This document shows, in pieces, positions 1 through 6,582 of a stretch of DNA of 7,226 nucleotides; the first letter of the stretch is position 1; every line of letters starts with the position of its first letter. The notes under the pieces were generated by a model. It ran no database searches and was not told the origin of the DNA. It worked only from the letters and a program-made list of their open reading frames with translations. The position numbers were made by a program, and so were the translations under genes. The stretch is from NCBI GenBank assembly GCA_017549905.1, contig JAFYNC010000126.1:1-7226 (forward strand). Reading direction: 5' to 3'. The DNA is from Clostridia bacterium. Its GTDB lineage: Bacteria; Bacillota; Clostridia; Oscillospirales; Acutalibacteraceae.

Positions 1-267
1 GCTCACTGGGGAGCTAAGCGCACTGAATCATTCACTTCAACTATTCAGGCAATGTTTATTGATCGTGATGGAATAGTTATAGATGTTATGAATGCTATTA
101 ATAATATGCGCGTTCCCGTTCACAGTATAAATGCCCGAGAAATGAAGAACGGAAATAGTATGGTAACGGTTACAGTTAGCGCAGAAAGTGTTGAGCATTT
201 AAGAAGTATTATAGCCAAAATTGAAAAAATTCCGGGCGCTTTTTCTGTAGAAAGGATTAATCAGTAA
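1..267 (+). CDS. relA: Rel/SpoT-family (p)ppGpp synthetase/hydrolase, C-terminal fragment (ACT domain)
   Basis: This is the last 88 residues of a bifunctional Rel-type alarmone enzyme, which makes and degrades (p)ppGpp in the stringent response. The frame is open from base 1, so the gene begins outside the window and the catalytic hydrolase, synthetase and TGS domains are not visible. What remains is the typical C-terminal ACT (RRM) regulatory domain: a Trp-containing lead-in, then a strand of the SFTSTIQ type, then IDRDGIVIDVMNAI, a stretch ending in VTVTVSAES, and a final helix and strand ending in FSVERINQ. In the family this domain contacts the ribosome and mediates autoregulation. The stop codon (265-267) shares its last A with the dtd start codon. 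A rel-dtd pair is a common arrangement in Firmicutes, which supports the call. The ATG at 52 is an internal methionine, not a start. Confidence 0.88.
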   Translation, partial: AHWGAKRTESFTSTIQAMFIDRDGIVIDVMNAINNMRVPVHSINAREMKNGNSMVTVTVSAESVEHLRSIIAKIEKIPGAFSVERINQ

Positions 268-722
268 TGAAAGCAGTTATTCAACGTGTTTCAAACGCAA
301 GTGTTGAGGTAGATGGCGAAATTGTAGGAAAATGTGATGAAGGTTTTCTTGTTTTGTTTGGCGCTGCAGAGGGTGATACTGAGGCAGAAGCAGAAATTTT
401 AGCGCGTAAAACCGCAAATCTTAGAATATTTTGCGATGAAAACGATAAAATGAATTTGTCAATACTTGATATCGGCGGGGAAATTTTAGCAATTTCGCAA
501 TTCACTCTACTTGCAGATGTTAAAAAAGGTAACAGACCATCTTTTATAAATGCTATGGAGCCGAACTCGGCAAATGATTTATATAAGCTTTATTGCAACA
601 AGCTTCGCGAATTTGGCGTAAAGCACGTTGGTGAGGGAATATTCGGCGCCGATATGAAAGTAAGCTTACTAAATGACGGCCCTGTAACAATAATTTATGA
701 TACTGATTTTTGGAAGAAATAA
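267..722 (+). CDS. dtd: D-aminoacyl-tRNA deacylase (DTD)
   Basis: A 151-residue cytoplasmic enzyme that hydrolyses D-amino acids (and glycine mischarged on tRNA-Ala) from tRNA, keeping them out of protein synthesis. Its length is normal for the DTD1 family (about 145-150). The N-terminus MKAVIQRVSNASVEVDG is characteristic. Both family signature motifs are present: SQFTLLAD at residues 77-84 and NDGPVT at 136-141, whose Gly-Pro forms the cross-subunit chiral-rejection motif of the dimer. The start ATG overlaps the rel stop by one base (TAATG), and AAAGGA at 251-256 is a plausible ribosome binding site, so translation is probably coupled to rel. No key residue is missing. Confidence 0.95.
   Translation: MKAVIQRVSNASVEVDGEIVGKCDEGFLVLFGAAEGDTEAEAEILARKTANLRIFCDENDKMNLSILDIGGEILAISQFTLLADVKKGNRPSFINAMEPNSANDLYKLYCNKLREFGVKHVGEGIFGADMKVSLLNDGPVTIIYDTDFWKK
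712..717 (+). promoter_or_regulatory. Ribosome binding site for the MBL-fold hydrolase
   Basis: GGAAGA lies inside the last codons of dtd, 7 bases before the ATG at 725. It favours that ATG over the in-frame TTG at 710, which would overlap dtd and has no visible Shine-Dalgarno sequence. Confidence 0.55.
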
Positions 723-724
723 AA

Positions 725-1327
725 ATGAAAATTACAACTCTCGATTTAGAAAATACTAATTGTTATTTAATTTCTACCGAAAAATCCGCTATTGTAATTG
801 ATCCCGGTTATAAAAGCGGCGAGGTTGAAAAATTTTTAACAGAAAATGCCGATAAAGAAAGATTAATTTTAATCACCCACGCGCATTTTGACCACATTGG
901 TGATGCTAAGCGTTTGCGAGAAATAACAGGCGTCAAAATTGCAATAGGTGAGCTTGACAACCCCGCGCTATCAGATAATGTTGTTAACGAGGGTGCAAAC
1001 TTTGGTATAGATATTGAGCCTTTTGATGCTAACATACTACTCAATGACGGAGAAGTATTTTCTGTTGGTGACCTTGAAATTAAGGTTTATTTAACGCAGG
1101 GACATACTGTTGGCGGTGTTTGTTATTATATAAACGGTAATTTATTTACAGGTGATATTCTTTTTTACAGGGGATTTGGAAACACCTGTTTTCATGGGGG
1201 AAGCCGCAGAAAAATTGTCGAGTCTCTAAACTTTTTGTTTAACACTTTCCCGTTAGATACACCTGTATATTCGGGTCACGGAATTGCAACTACAATAGGA
1301 TCAGAAAAATCATATTACGGAAGATAA
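725..1327 (+). CDS. MBL-fold metallohydrolase, glyoxalase-II-like
   Basis: A 200-residue soluble hydrolase of the metallo-beta-lactamase superfamily, resembling the short hydroxyacylglutathione-hydrolase-like proteins. The dinuclear metal site is complete: HAHFDH at residues 52-57 (H52, H54, D56, H57), H127 in QGHTVGG, D144 in LFTGDILF, and H185 in SGHG. These short proteins are often annotated as glyoxalase II, but they lack the C-terminal glutathione-binding domain of the true enzyme, and many Clostridia do not make glutathione, so the substrate is unknown. The loop after the metal-bridging Asp reads GNTCFHGGS (152-160), where I recall relatives usually having a GRTD-PGG type sequence. The start is the ATG two bases after the dtd stop, chosen for the GGAAGA ahead of it. 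A dtd-MBL-hemZ order is common in Clostridia. Confidence 0.88.
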   Translation: MKITTLDLENTNCYLISTEKSAIVIDPGYKSGEVEKFLTENADKERLILITHAHFDHIGDAKRLREITGVKIAIGELDNPALSDNVVNEGANFGIDIEPFDANILLNDGEVFSVGDLEIKVYLTQGHTVGGVCYYINGNLFTGDILFYRGFGNTCFHGGSRRKIVESLNFLFNTFPLDTPVYSGHGIATTIGSEKSYYGR

Positions 1328-1329
1328 AA

Positions 1330-2790
1330 ATGAAACTTTGTTTAATTAACCATTCATTTAAGTATGAACTTGAAAAATTAATACGAATTTTTTTGCCTTT
1401 TGAAAAAATTGAGTTTTCAGATTTAAAAGAGGTAACCGATTGTTGCGCTATTACCGAAATTTCTAACGATTTAGCTATAGCAACATTGATTTTAGATAAA
1501 AAAAAGGCGGATAGAAGTTATAATATCTCAAATCCTAACGATTTAAAAGAAAGTGAGCTAATATTAGCTACTGCCTTGTTTGATTGTTTTACTGAAATTA
1601 CAGGTTATGTTTCTCAATGGGGACTTTTAACGGGTGTAAGACCTGCAAAGCTTTATTCACGTTTATGTGAAATTATGGGCGAAAAGGATGCTACTGACTA
1701 TTTTAAGAATATACTTAAAGTATCTGATAAAAAAATCTCGCTTTGCAAAGAAACACATAAAGGAGAAGAAAGTATTATTTCAAAATCGGGCAATAATTCC
1801 TTTAGCCTTTATGTTTCCATACCTTTTTGTCCAACAAGGTGCGCTTATTGTTCATTTGTATCACACTCTGTTGATAAGGCTAAAAAGTTGATACCAGAAT
1901 ATATAAATAAACTTTGCAAGGAAATTGAAATTACCGCTTCTATTGCAAACAAAAACGGTTTAAAGCTTGAAACAGTTTATATTGGTGGTGGCACACCTAC
2001 CGCTATTTCTGCAGAACAGTTAGCAGAAATTATGACTGCAATTAAGAGCAATTTCGACCTTTCAAATATCCTTGAATATACTGTAGAAGCGGGAAGACCA
2101 GATACAGTAACCAAAGATAAATTAAAGGTTATTAAGAATTTAGGCGCTACAAGAATTAGCATTAATCCTCAAACGATGAATGATGATGTTTTAAGTGTAA
2201 TTGGAAGACGGCACACTGCAGAAGATACTAAACAGGCATTTTTATTAGCGCGTGAATGTGGCCATAATAACATTAATATGGACCTTATTGCAGGTTTACC
2301 CAATGACACATTAGATAGCTTTAAAAACACTGTTAATGAAGTTTTAGCGCTTAATCCCGAGAGTGTTACGGTTCATTCTCTTTCAATGAAACGCTCATCA
2401 AACCTTAATACTAATGGAATACTACCTGAAATTAATTCAGGACTTATAGCTTCTGATATGGTTGATTATGCGCGTGAAATTTTAAGTGAAAAAGGAATTG
2501 TTCCGTATTATATGTACAGACAGAGCAAAACTGTTGGTAATCTTGAAAATGTTGGATATGCTAAAACAGGTTTTGAATGTTTTTATAATGTTTATATTAT
2601 GGATGAAACGCATACAATACTCGCCTGTGGCGCTTCGGCCGTGACAAAACTACGTGAGCCATGCGGTGACTATATTGAGCGTATTTTTAATTACAAATAT
2701 CCTTACGAATATATTGATAGATTTGATGAAATAATTTCACGAAAGGACGGAATAGAAAATTTCTATGCTAAATTCGGTGTTAGAGATTAA
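1330..2790 (+). CDS. hemZ: HemZ-type radical SAM protein (annotated as coproporphyrinogen dehydrogenase)
   Basis: A 486-residue radical S-adenosylmethionine protein of the HemN/HemW/HemZ group. An N-terminal region of about 150 residues contains WGLLTGVRPAKL (97-108), a mark of HemZ. The radical SAM core follows: C167-x3-C171-x2-C174 (CPTRCAYCSF) for the 4Fe-4S cluster, YIGGGTPT (217-224) for SAM binding, then TVEAGRPDT (251-259), ISINPQTMNDDVL (276-288) and NMDLIAGLPND (316-326). A GNLENVGY motif lies towards the C-terminus. HemZ proteins are assigned oxygen-independent oxidation of coproporphyrinogen III to protoporphyrinogen in heme synthesis, but the residue after CxxxCxxC is Ser-Phe, without the fourth Cys of true HemN. 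The exact reaction is therefore uncertain. The gene starts two bases after the MBL gene, with GGAAG at 1319-1323 as ribosome binding site, and overlaps the kinase gene by 26 bases. Confidence 0.9.
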   Translation: MKLCLINHSFKYELEKLIRIFLPFEKIEFSDLKEVTDCCAITEISNDLAIATLILDKKKADRSYNISNPNDLKESELILATALFDCFTEITGYVSQWGLLTGVRPAKLYSRLCEIMGEKDATDYFKNILKVSDKKISLCKETHKGEESIISKSGNNSFSLYVSIPFCPTRCAYCSFVSHSVDKAKKLIPEYINKLCKEIEITASIANKNGLKLETVYIGGGTPTAISAEQLAEIMTAIKSNFDLSNILEYTVEAGRPDTVTKDKLKVIKNLGATRISINPQTMNDDVLSVIGRRHTAEDTKQAFLLARECGHNNINMDLIAGLPNDTLDSFKNTVNEVLALNPESVTVHSLSMKRSSNLNTNGILPEINSGLIASDMVDYAREILSEKGIVPYYMYRQSKTVGNLENVGYAKTGFECFYNVYIMDETHTILACGASAVTKLREPCGDYIERIFNYKYPYEYIDRFDEIISRKDGIENFYAKFGVRD

Positions 2791-3685
2791 TGAAGCCGCT
2801 AAAAATCCGCAAAAACTTATAGAAATTTCTGAAAAAAGATATATTGATGAGGTTTTTTCTGCCGCAAAGAAAATAGCCGACGATGATCGCATAAAAATAG
2901 TATCATTAGCAGGACCATCTGGCTCAGGAAAAACCACAACAGCACATATTTTATGCAAACGTTTAGAAGAATTAGGTGAAAAAACAATAGTAGTTTCTCT
3001 TGATGATTTTTATCTGCCTTACGATAAATTGCCAATTTTAGAGAACGGCTCAAGAGATGTGGAATCTGTTAATTCACTTAACATTCCGCTTATTAAAAAG
3101 TCTTTTTTGGAAATCATTTCTACAGGTAAAACAATGCTGCCGCGTTATGATTTTGCCAATAAATCAAGTATTTTAGAGGATAGACCTGCCGATATTGGCG
3201 AAAGAGGTATTATTATTGTCGAGGGTCTGCACGCTCTTAATCCGCTTATTACGGACTTGGTTTCTAGAGAAAATATATTTAAAATGTATATAAGTGTTAA
3301 CTGCTCAATTGAGGACGCTTTTGGTGAACAACTGCTTTCAAGCCGACAATTAAGGCTTGTTAGACGTTCACTTCGTGATAATATTTTCAGAGGTAGTTCA
3401 ATAAATGATACGCTAAACTTTTGGAATGGTGTTGTTGAGGGCGAAAGAAAGTACCTTTATTGCTTTAAAAATACCGCTGATGTTTTGATTAAAACTTTAC
3501 ACCCTTATGAGCCTTGTATTTACCGCGATGATTTTTTAAAACTTAAAGAACAGGTAAATCCTGATATTTTTGGATATGAATACTTTTTAAGAACTGCGGC
3601 GGCTATCGAAAAATTTGTGCCGCTAAACCCTCGAATTGTTCCCGATAATTCTTTAATCAGAGAATTTATCGGTGATATAAAATAA
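2765..3685 (+). CDS. Uridine kinase-like nucleoside kinase (phosphoribulokinase/uridine kinase family)
   Basis: A 306-residue cytoplasmic P-loop kinase expected to phosphorylate a nucleoside, probably uridine/cytidine, using ATP or GTP. The Walker A loop GPSGSGKTT is at residues 50-58. SLDDFYL (78-84) supplies the catalytic and magnesium-binding aspartates. IVEGLHALNP (151-160) is the family's Walker-B-like segment. Arg-rich RLVRRSLRDNIFRG (197-210) is the lid, and VPDNSLIREFIGD sits near the C-terminus. The sequence most resembles the kinase half of the roughly 550-residue Firmicute nucleoside kinases that carry an N-terminal TGS/ThrRS-like part. Here only about 45 residues precede the P-loop, so it is a stand-alone version. 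The ATG lies within the end of hemZ (26-base overlap) with AAAGG about 18 bases upstream, so the ribosome binding site is weak and translation may depend on hemZ. A GTG at 2777 is an alternative start. The true substrate is not shown by sequence. Confidence 0.85.
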   Translation: MLNSVLEINEAAKNPQKLIEISEKRYIDEVFSAAKKIADDDRIKIVSLAGPSGSGKTTTAHILCKRLEELGEKTIVVSLDDFYLPYDKLPILENGSRDVESVNSLNIPLIKKSFLEIISTGKTMLPRYDFANKSSILEDRPADIGERGIIIVEGLHALNPLITDLVSRENIFKMYISVNCSIEDAFGEQLLSSRQLRLVRRSLRDNIFRGSSINDTLNFWNGVVEGERKYLYCFKNTADVLIKTLHPYEPCIYRDDFLKLKEQVNPDIFGYEYFLRTAAAIEKFVPLNPRIVPDNSLIREFIGDIK

Positions 3686-3694
3686 ATATTATAG

Positions 3695-3703
3695 AAAAGG
3701 TGA
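3695..3703 (+). promoter_or_regulatory. Ribosome binding site for the zinc-ribbon protein
   Basis: AAAAGGTGA ends 5 bases before the ATG at 3709. This fixes the start there and excludes the in-frame GTG at 3700, which is part of the Shine-Dalgarno sequence itself. Confidence 0.7.
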
Positions 3704-3708
3704 CAATT

Positions 3709-4080
3709 ATGGATTTTTTAGACAATGCAATTGATAAGGCACGTGAAATATTCGACGTAGCAAGTAAAAAAACTACTGAGGTGGTAACTACACAAAAACA
3801 AAAATTTGATGTTTCTTCAATTGAAAATAAGCGCAGCAAGGACTTTCAAAAACTGGGCGAAATTTATTATGAACAGATAAAAGATACCCAAATTGAAAAC
3901 GAAGAAATTAAAATTTTAGTTGAAGAAATTGCAATTAAAAATCAAAAAATCGATGAATTAAATGAAGAAATTAATAATGCAAAAAATAAAAGAATTTGTC
4001 CTGTTTGCTCAGCTTCAATAGACAAAAATTCAGTATTTTGCAGTTTTTGCGGAGCAAAACTTGATATTGACGGTGAATAA
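3709..4080 (+). CDS. Small coiled-coil protein with C-terminal zinc ribbon, function unknown
   Basis: A 123-residue protein with no assigned function. Residues 1-30 are a probable amphipathic helix (MDFLDNAIDKAREIFDVASKK). Residues about 40-93 are charged, heptad-like and rich in Glu, Lys and Ile, consistent with a coiled coil. The C-terminus is a zinc ribbon with CPVC (C97, C100) and CSFCG (C111, C114). There is no signal peptide or membrane segment. Small proteins of this layout, a helix plus a double-CxxC tail, are frequent in Clostridia and usually carry only a domain-based name. It sits between the nucleoside kinase (23-base gap, good ribosome binding site) and the nucleosidase gene (1-base gap), so it is co-transcribed with both. 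Oligomerisation by the coiled coil and a scaffold or adaptor role are inferences. Confidence 0.85.
   Translation: MDFLDNAIDKAREIFDVASKKTTEVVTTQKQKFDVSSIENKRSKDFQKLGEIYYEQIKDTQIENEEIKILVEEIAIKNQKIDELNEEINNAKNKRICPVCSASIDKNSVFCSFCGAKLDIDGE
4072..4076 (+). promoter_or_regulatory. Ribosome binding site for the nucleosidase gene
   Basis: GGTGA in the last codons of the zinc-ribbon gene lies 5 bases before the ATG at 4082. It supports that start over the upstream in-frame TTG at 4061. Confidence 0.6.
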
Positions 4081-4081
4081 A

Positions 4082-4801
4082 ATGGAAAATTTAAAGATTG
4101 GTATTGTTGTTGCCGACAATGACGAATACAAACCCCTTGCCGACATTATTGAAAACGGTAATTTTGAAAATTATTCTTTTTTAAAAAGAATAGGTCATAA
4201 ATTTTATATTGAAACCGAAAACGGTAGGGCAGAGGTTGTATCGATTCTTTCGGGTATTGGCAAGGTCAATGCTACCGCGGCGGCTATGCATCTTGTTGAT
4301 ATTGGTTGCAACTGTTTGCTTAACTTTGGTTTATCAGGTGGTATTAGCGGTGTAAGACGAAATGATTTATGTTTTACCGACCGCTTTTTAGAGCATGACT
4401 TTGACCTTAGCGGCATTGGGTACAAGCCTTGCGAAAAGCCTTCTCAAAAATATATTTATGATGCAAATAAGGAACTCTTAAATATAGCAAAATCGGTAAT
4501 TCCAAATGCTAAAATAGGCACTGCTGTATCAGGGGACAAGTTTATTTGTGACGCTAAAACGCGCGATTTCTTTAAAGAGGAATTTAATGCAATGTCTTGT
4601 GATATGGAAACGGCGGCAATTGCTTACATAGCTGATTTTTCCGATGTTCCGCTTTTGTGCCTTCGCCGAATTTCAGATGATGCGGGCGATGATGCGCTTG
4701 AAACATATCGCGAAATGAATACATCTGGAGAGACTGTGTTAGCGGATTATATTATTGAAATAATTAAAGCTATTATTGAAAGTTATAATTATGAAAAATA
4801 A
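4082..4801 (+). CDS. mtnN: 5'-methylthioadenosine/S-adenosylhomocysteine nucleosidase-like protein
   Basis: A 239-residue cytoplasmic enzyme of the nucleoside phosphorylase/nucleosidase (PNP_UDP_1) family. MTA/SAH nucleosidases split adenine from methylthioadenosine, S-adenosylhomocysteine and 5'-deoxyadenosine, the last two being products of SAM-dependent methyl transfer and radical SAM chemistry. Family segments are in order: KIGIV at the N-terminus, SGIGKVNAT (57-65), NFGLSGGI (81-88), EHDFD (104-108), VSGDKFI (149-155), CDMETAAIA (173-181) and ISDDAGDD (197-204). By hand alignment to E. coli MTAN the catalytic residues are kept: E15 for E12, E176 for E174, and an Asp in ISDD for D197. Several segments are divergent: ADNDE where the family often has AMEEE, LSGG for VAGG, METAA for MEGAA. 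A related nucleosidase specificity therefore cannot be excluded. The gene lies one base after the zinc-ribbon gene and overlaps the flippase start by 11 bases. Confidence 0.75.
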   Translation: MENLKIGIVVADNDEYKPLADIIENGNFENYSFLKRIGHKFYIETENGRAEVVSILSGIGKVNATAAAMHLVDIGCNCLLNFGLSGGISGVRRNDLCFTDRFLEHDFDLSGIGYKPCEKPSQKYIYDANKELLNIAKSVIPNAKIGTAVSGDKFICDAKTRDFFKEEFNAMSCDMETAAIAYIADFSDVPLLCLRRISDDAGDDALETYREMNTSGETVLADYIIEIIKAIIESYNYEK

Positions 4802-6416
4802 AAAACAATCGTTAATTGAGGGCTCTTATATATTGCTGTTCACAGCAATAATCACTAAAATTATAGGCGCAGTATTTAAAATTCCGCTTTCTTCGAACTA
4901 CTGTTTAGGTGACTTAGGTTTTGGCTATTTTTCTGCTGCTTATGACCTATATTTACCTATATCAACGCTTACAATTTCTGGATTTCCTGTTGCGATTTCG
5001 AGAATTATTGCTGATTATGTTGCAAACAGAAAGCAAGAAGAAATTAAAAGTGTTCTTAAAACTTCTAAAAAAATATTACTCATTGTAAGCATAGCCGAAT
5101 TTATTTTAATTTCTGCTTTAATTTATCCGATTTCTAAGTTTACAGATAGTTCGGGACAGGGGATATATTGTTTATTAGCGGTGTTACCATCGGTATTTAT
5201 ATCTTCAATACTTTCTTTATATCGTGGGTATTTTGAGGGGTTATCCCAAATGAAGCCGGCTGCTGTTTCAAACATTGTTGAAGCGCTTGGCAAACTGATT
5301 TTGGGATTTTCTTTTGCTTTTTTGATTATAAAATTCACAAATAATGTAGCTTTTGCGGCTGCAGGCGCTTTGTTAGGAATTAATATTGGTTTATTAATAT
5401 CTCTGCTTTATATTTATGTTAAATACCGTATTTCAAGCAAGGAATTTTCTAATAACAATTATAAAACAAATATAAATTTAACCAAATCTATTATCATAGT
5501 AGTTTTACCTGTAGCTTTAGCATCTCTTGGCACAAGTTTTGTTGCTTTAATTGATTCTTTAACCGTAAGAGTGCAGTTATCAATGCTGATTAATGATTTT
5601 GAAGGTTTTTACAAATCATTGATAGATGAATTAAATTTAACTTCTTCTGAGCTGCCCACTGTCTTATATGGTATTAAAAGCAAGGCTTTTACGCTTTTTA
5701 ATTTAGTTCTTACACTAACAACCGCTTTAGGTATTAGCGTTGTGCCGACAATTACTGAGTGTAAAGTTCATAACGATAATATTGCTTTAATAAATAATTC
5801 CAATTCTTCTTTAAAACTTACAACTCTTATATGTTTCCCTATTGCATTAGGTTTTGTGTTTGTTGGCAATAATATTATGACTTTTTTGTTTGGCAATTCT
5901 GCTTACTCGTTTATAGGCGGTAAAATGCTACTTATATATGGATTAGCCGCGGTATTTGCGGGTGTTTCAATAGTTTTAAGTAACATTCTGCAGGGAATAG
6001 GTAGCTTTAAAACGGTATTTTTAAATATTTCTTTTGGAATTATTCTTAAAGTAATTTTTAATATTTTATTTACAAGTGTCAGCAAATTTAATATTTACGG
6101 ATGCTGTTATTCAACATTAATTTGTTATTTTGTGATTTGTTGCTTACACGTAATTTCCTTTTATAAAAATACAGGCACATTACCAATTGCTAATATCTTT
6201 ATTAAACCTTTTTTTGCTTCAACAATTTGCGGATTAACAGCTTTTATTATTTGTAATATTTCAGAAAGTAAGATGTTATTTTTATGCGCAATAGTGTCTG
6301 CTGCTATAATTTATTTTCTGTGTTTATTAATATTAAAATTCTTTACGTTTCAAGATATGCAGAGCATTCCTTTTGTTAATAAAATATATAATATGTGCAA
6401 AAACACAAAAAAATAA
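4791..6416 (+). CDS. SpoVB/YabM-type polysaccharide (lipid-linked precursor) flippase, MOP superfamily
   Basis: A 541-residue, very hydrophobic polytopic membrane protein with roughly 14 predicted helices, near the usual 510-550 residues of Firmicute SpoVB/YtgP/YabM proteins. Proteins of this MATE-like/MurJ-like group move lipid-linked cell-wall or polysaccharide precursors across the membrane; SpoVB itself serves spore cortex formation. Family features: an N-terminal stretch resembling GSYILLFTAIITKIIGAVFK with IPLS, a GFPVAISRIIADY segment (64-76), YRGYFEGLSQMKPAAVSNIVE (144-164) and VLSNILQGIGSFK (395-407). The ATG at 4791 overlaps the nucleosidase gene by 11 bases. The Shine-Dalgarno is weak (GAAAG near 4779), and an in-frame TTG at 4776 is a less likely start. 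Paralogues are common, so I do not assign spoVB or yabM. The position just upstream of HU and rqcP/yabO favours the yabM-like orthologue. It appears to be the last gene of the operon. Confidence 0.87.
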   Translation: MKNKKQSLIEGSYILLFTAIITKIIGAVFKIPLSSNYCLGDLGFGYFSAAYDLYLPISTLTISGFPVAISRIIADYVANRKQEEIKSVLKTSKKILLIVSIAEFILISALIYPISKFTDSSGQGIYCLLAVLPSVFISSILSLYRGYFEGLSQMKPAAVSNIVEALGKLILGFSFAFLIIKFTNNVAFAAAGALLGINIGLLISLLYIYVKYRISSKEFSNNNYKTNINLTKSIIIVVLPVALASLGTSFVALIDSLTVRVQLSMLINDFEGFYKSLIDELNLTSSELPTVLYGIKSKAFTLFNLVLTLTTALGISVVPTITECKVHNDNIALINNSNSSLKLTTLICFPIALGFVFVGNNIMTFLFGNSAYSFIGGKMLLIYGLAAVFAGVSIVLSNILQGIGSFKTVFLNISFGIILKVIFNILFTSVSKFNIYGCCYSTLICYFVICCLHVISFYKNTGTLPIANIFIKPFFASTICGLTAFIICNISESKMLFLCAIVSAAIIYFLCLLILKFFTFQDMQSIPFVNKIYNMCKNTKK

Positions 6417-6486
6417 TGTATTTTTGTAAAAAAAATCAACTTTTTTTATTTTTTCTTCCAATTTTTTAAAAAAATTATAAAAAATA

Positions 6487-6521
6487 TTGATTTTGACTTA
6501 AAAATATGTTAAAAATAAATA
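6487..6521 (+). promoter_or_regulatory. Candidate sigma-A promoter for HU
   Basis: Two overlapping readings are possible. TTGACT at 6493-6498 is a 5/6 match to the -35 consensus, but the hexamer 17 bases later (TAAATA, 6516-6521) is poor. TTGATT at 6487-6492 is followed after 17 bases by TAAAAA (6510-6515, 4/6). The upstream A/T-runs would suit a strong promoter, but in sequence this AT-rich chance matches are common. Confidence 0.35.
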
Positions 6522-6569
6522 GCAAGCATTTAATTCAATACTTGTAATGAGTATGTTAAAAATTTATTT

Positions 6570-6575
6570 GGAGGT
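6570..6575 (+). promoter_or_regulatory. Strong ribosome binding site of HU
   Basis: GGAGGT is near-perfectly complementary to the 16S 3' end, with 8 bases between GGAGG and the ATG at 6583. It is the best Shine-Dalgarno sequence in the window, in keeping with a highly expressed gene. It excludes the in-frame ATG at 6547, which would place this site inside the coding region. Confidence 0.85.
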
Positions 6576-6582
6576 TCTTAAA

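Larger units (their letters stand above)
6417..6582 (+). other. Very AT-rich intergenic region upstream of HU
   Basis: Between the flippase stop and the HU start there is no convincing gene. The stretch 6421-6540 has only 15 G/C among 120 bases and is built of A- and T-runs. Several A/T-only self-complementary stretches occur: A-run 6428-6435 against T-run 6441-6447, and a palindrome at about 6460-6476. None is a GC-stemmed terminator. The region probably holds the HU promoter, with phased A-tracts that could act as an UP element or bend. Confidence 0.6.

Noticed and set aside
52..267. Independent 71-residue ACT-domain protein starting at 52
   Set aside because: The frame is open to base 1 and the upstream residues continue the Rel C-terminus; there is no ribosome binding site before 52.
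281..505. Minus-strand open frames opposite dtd and other genes (also 808-1044, 1977-2162, 2737-3053, 4204-4425, 5123-5338, 5903-6085, 6685-6894)
   Set aside because: They lie antisense to genes with clear family motifs, have no recognisable domains and no convincing ribosome binding sites.
1667..1891. Second + strand frame inside hemZ
   Set aside because: It lies wholly within the hemZ coding region, in another frame that overlaps the radical SAM cysteine motif; it has no independent support.
6405..6476. A/T-only hairpins (ACAAAAA/TTTTTGT, A8/T7 and an AATTTTTT palindrome) as a terminator for the long operon
   Set aside because: The stems have almost no G/C pairs; such pairings are expected by chance in sequence of this composition. 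A real terminator for the flippase gene is not evident.
6547..6582. Longer HU with a 12-residue N-terminal extension from the ATG at 6547
   Set aside because: The GGAGGT at 6570-6575 lies inside that extension at ideal distance from the ATG at 6583, and the 90-residue product is the standard HU length.
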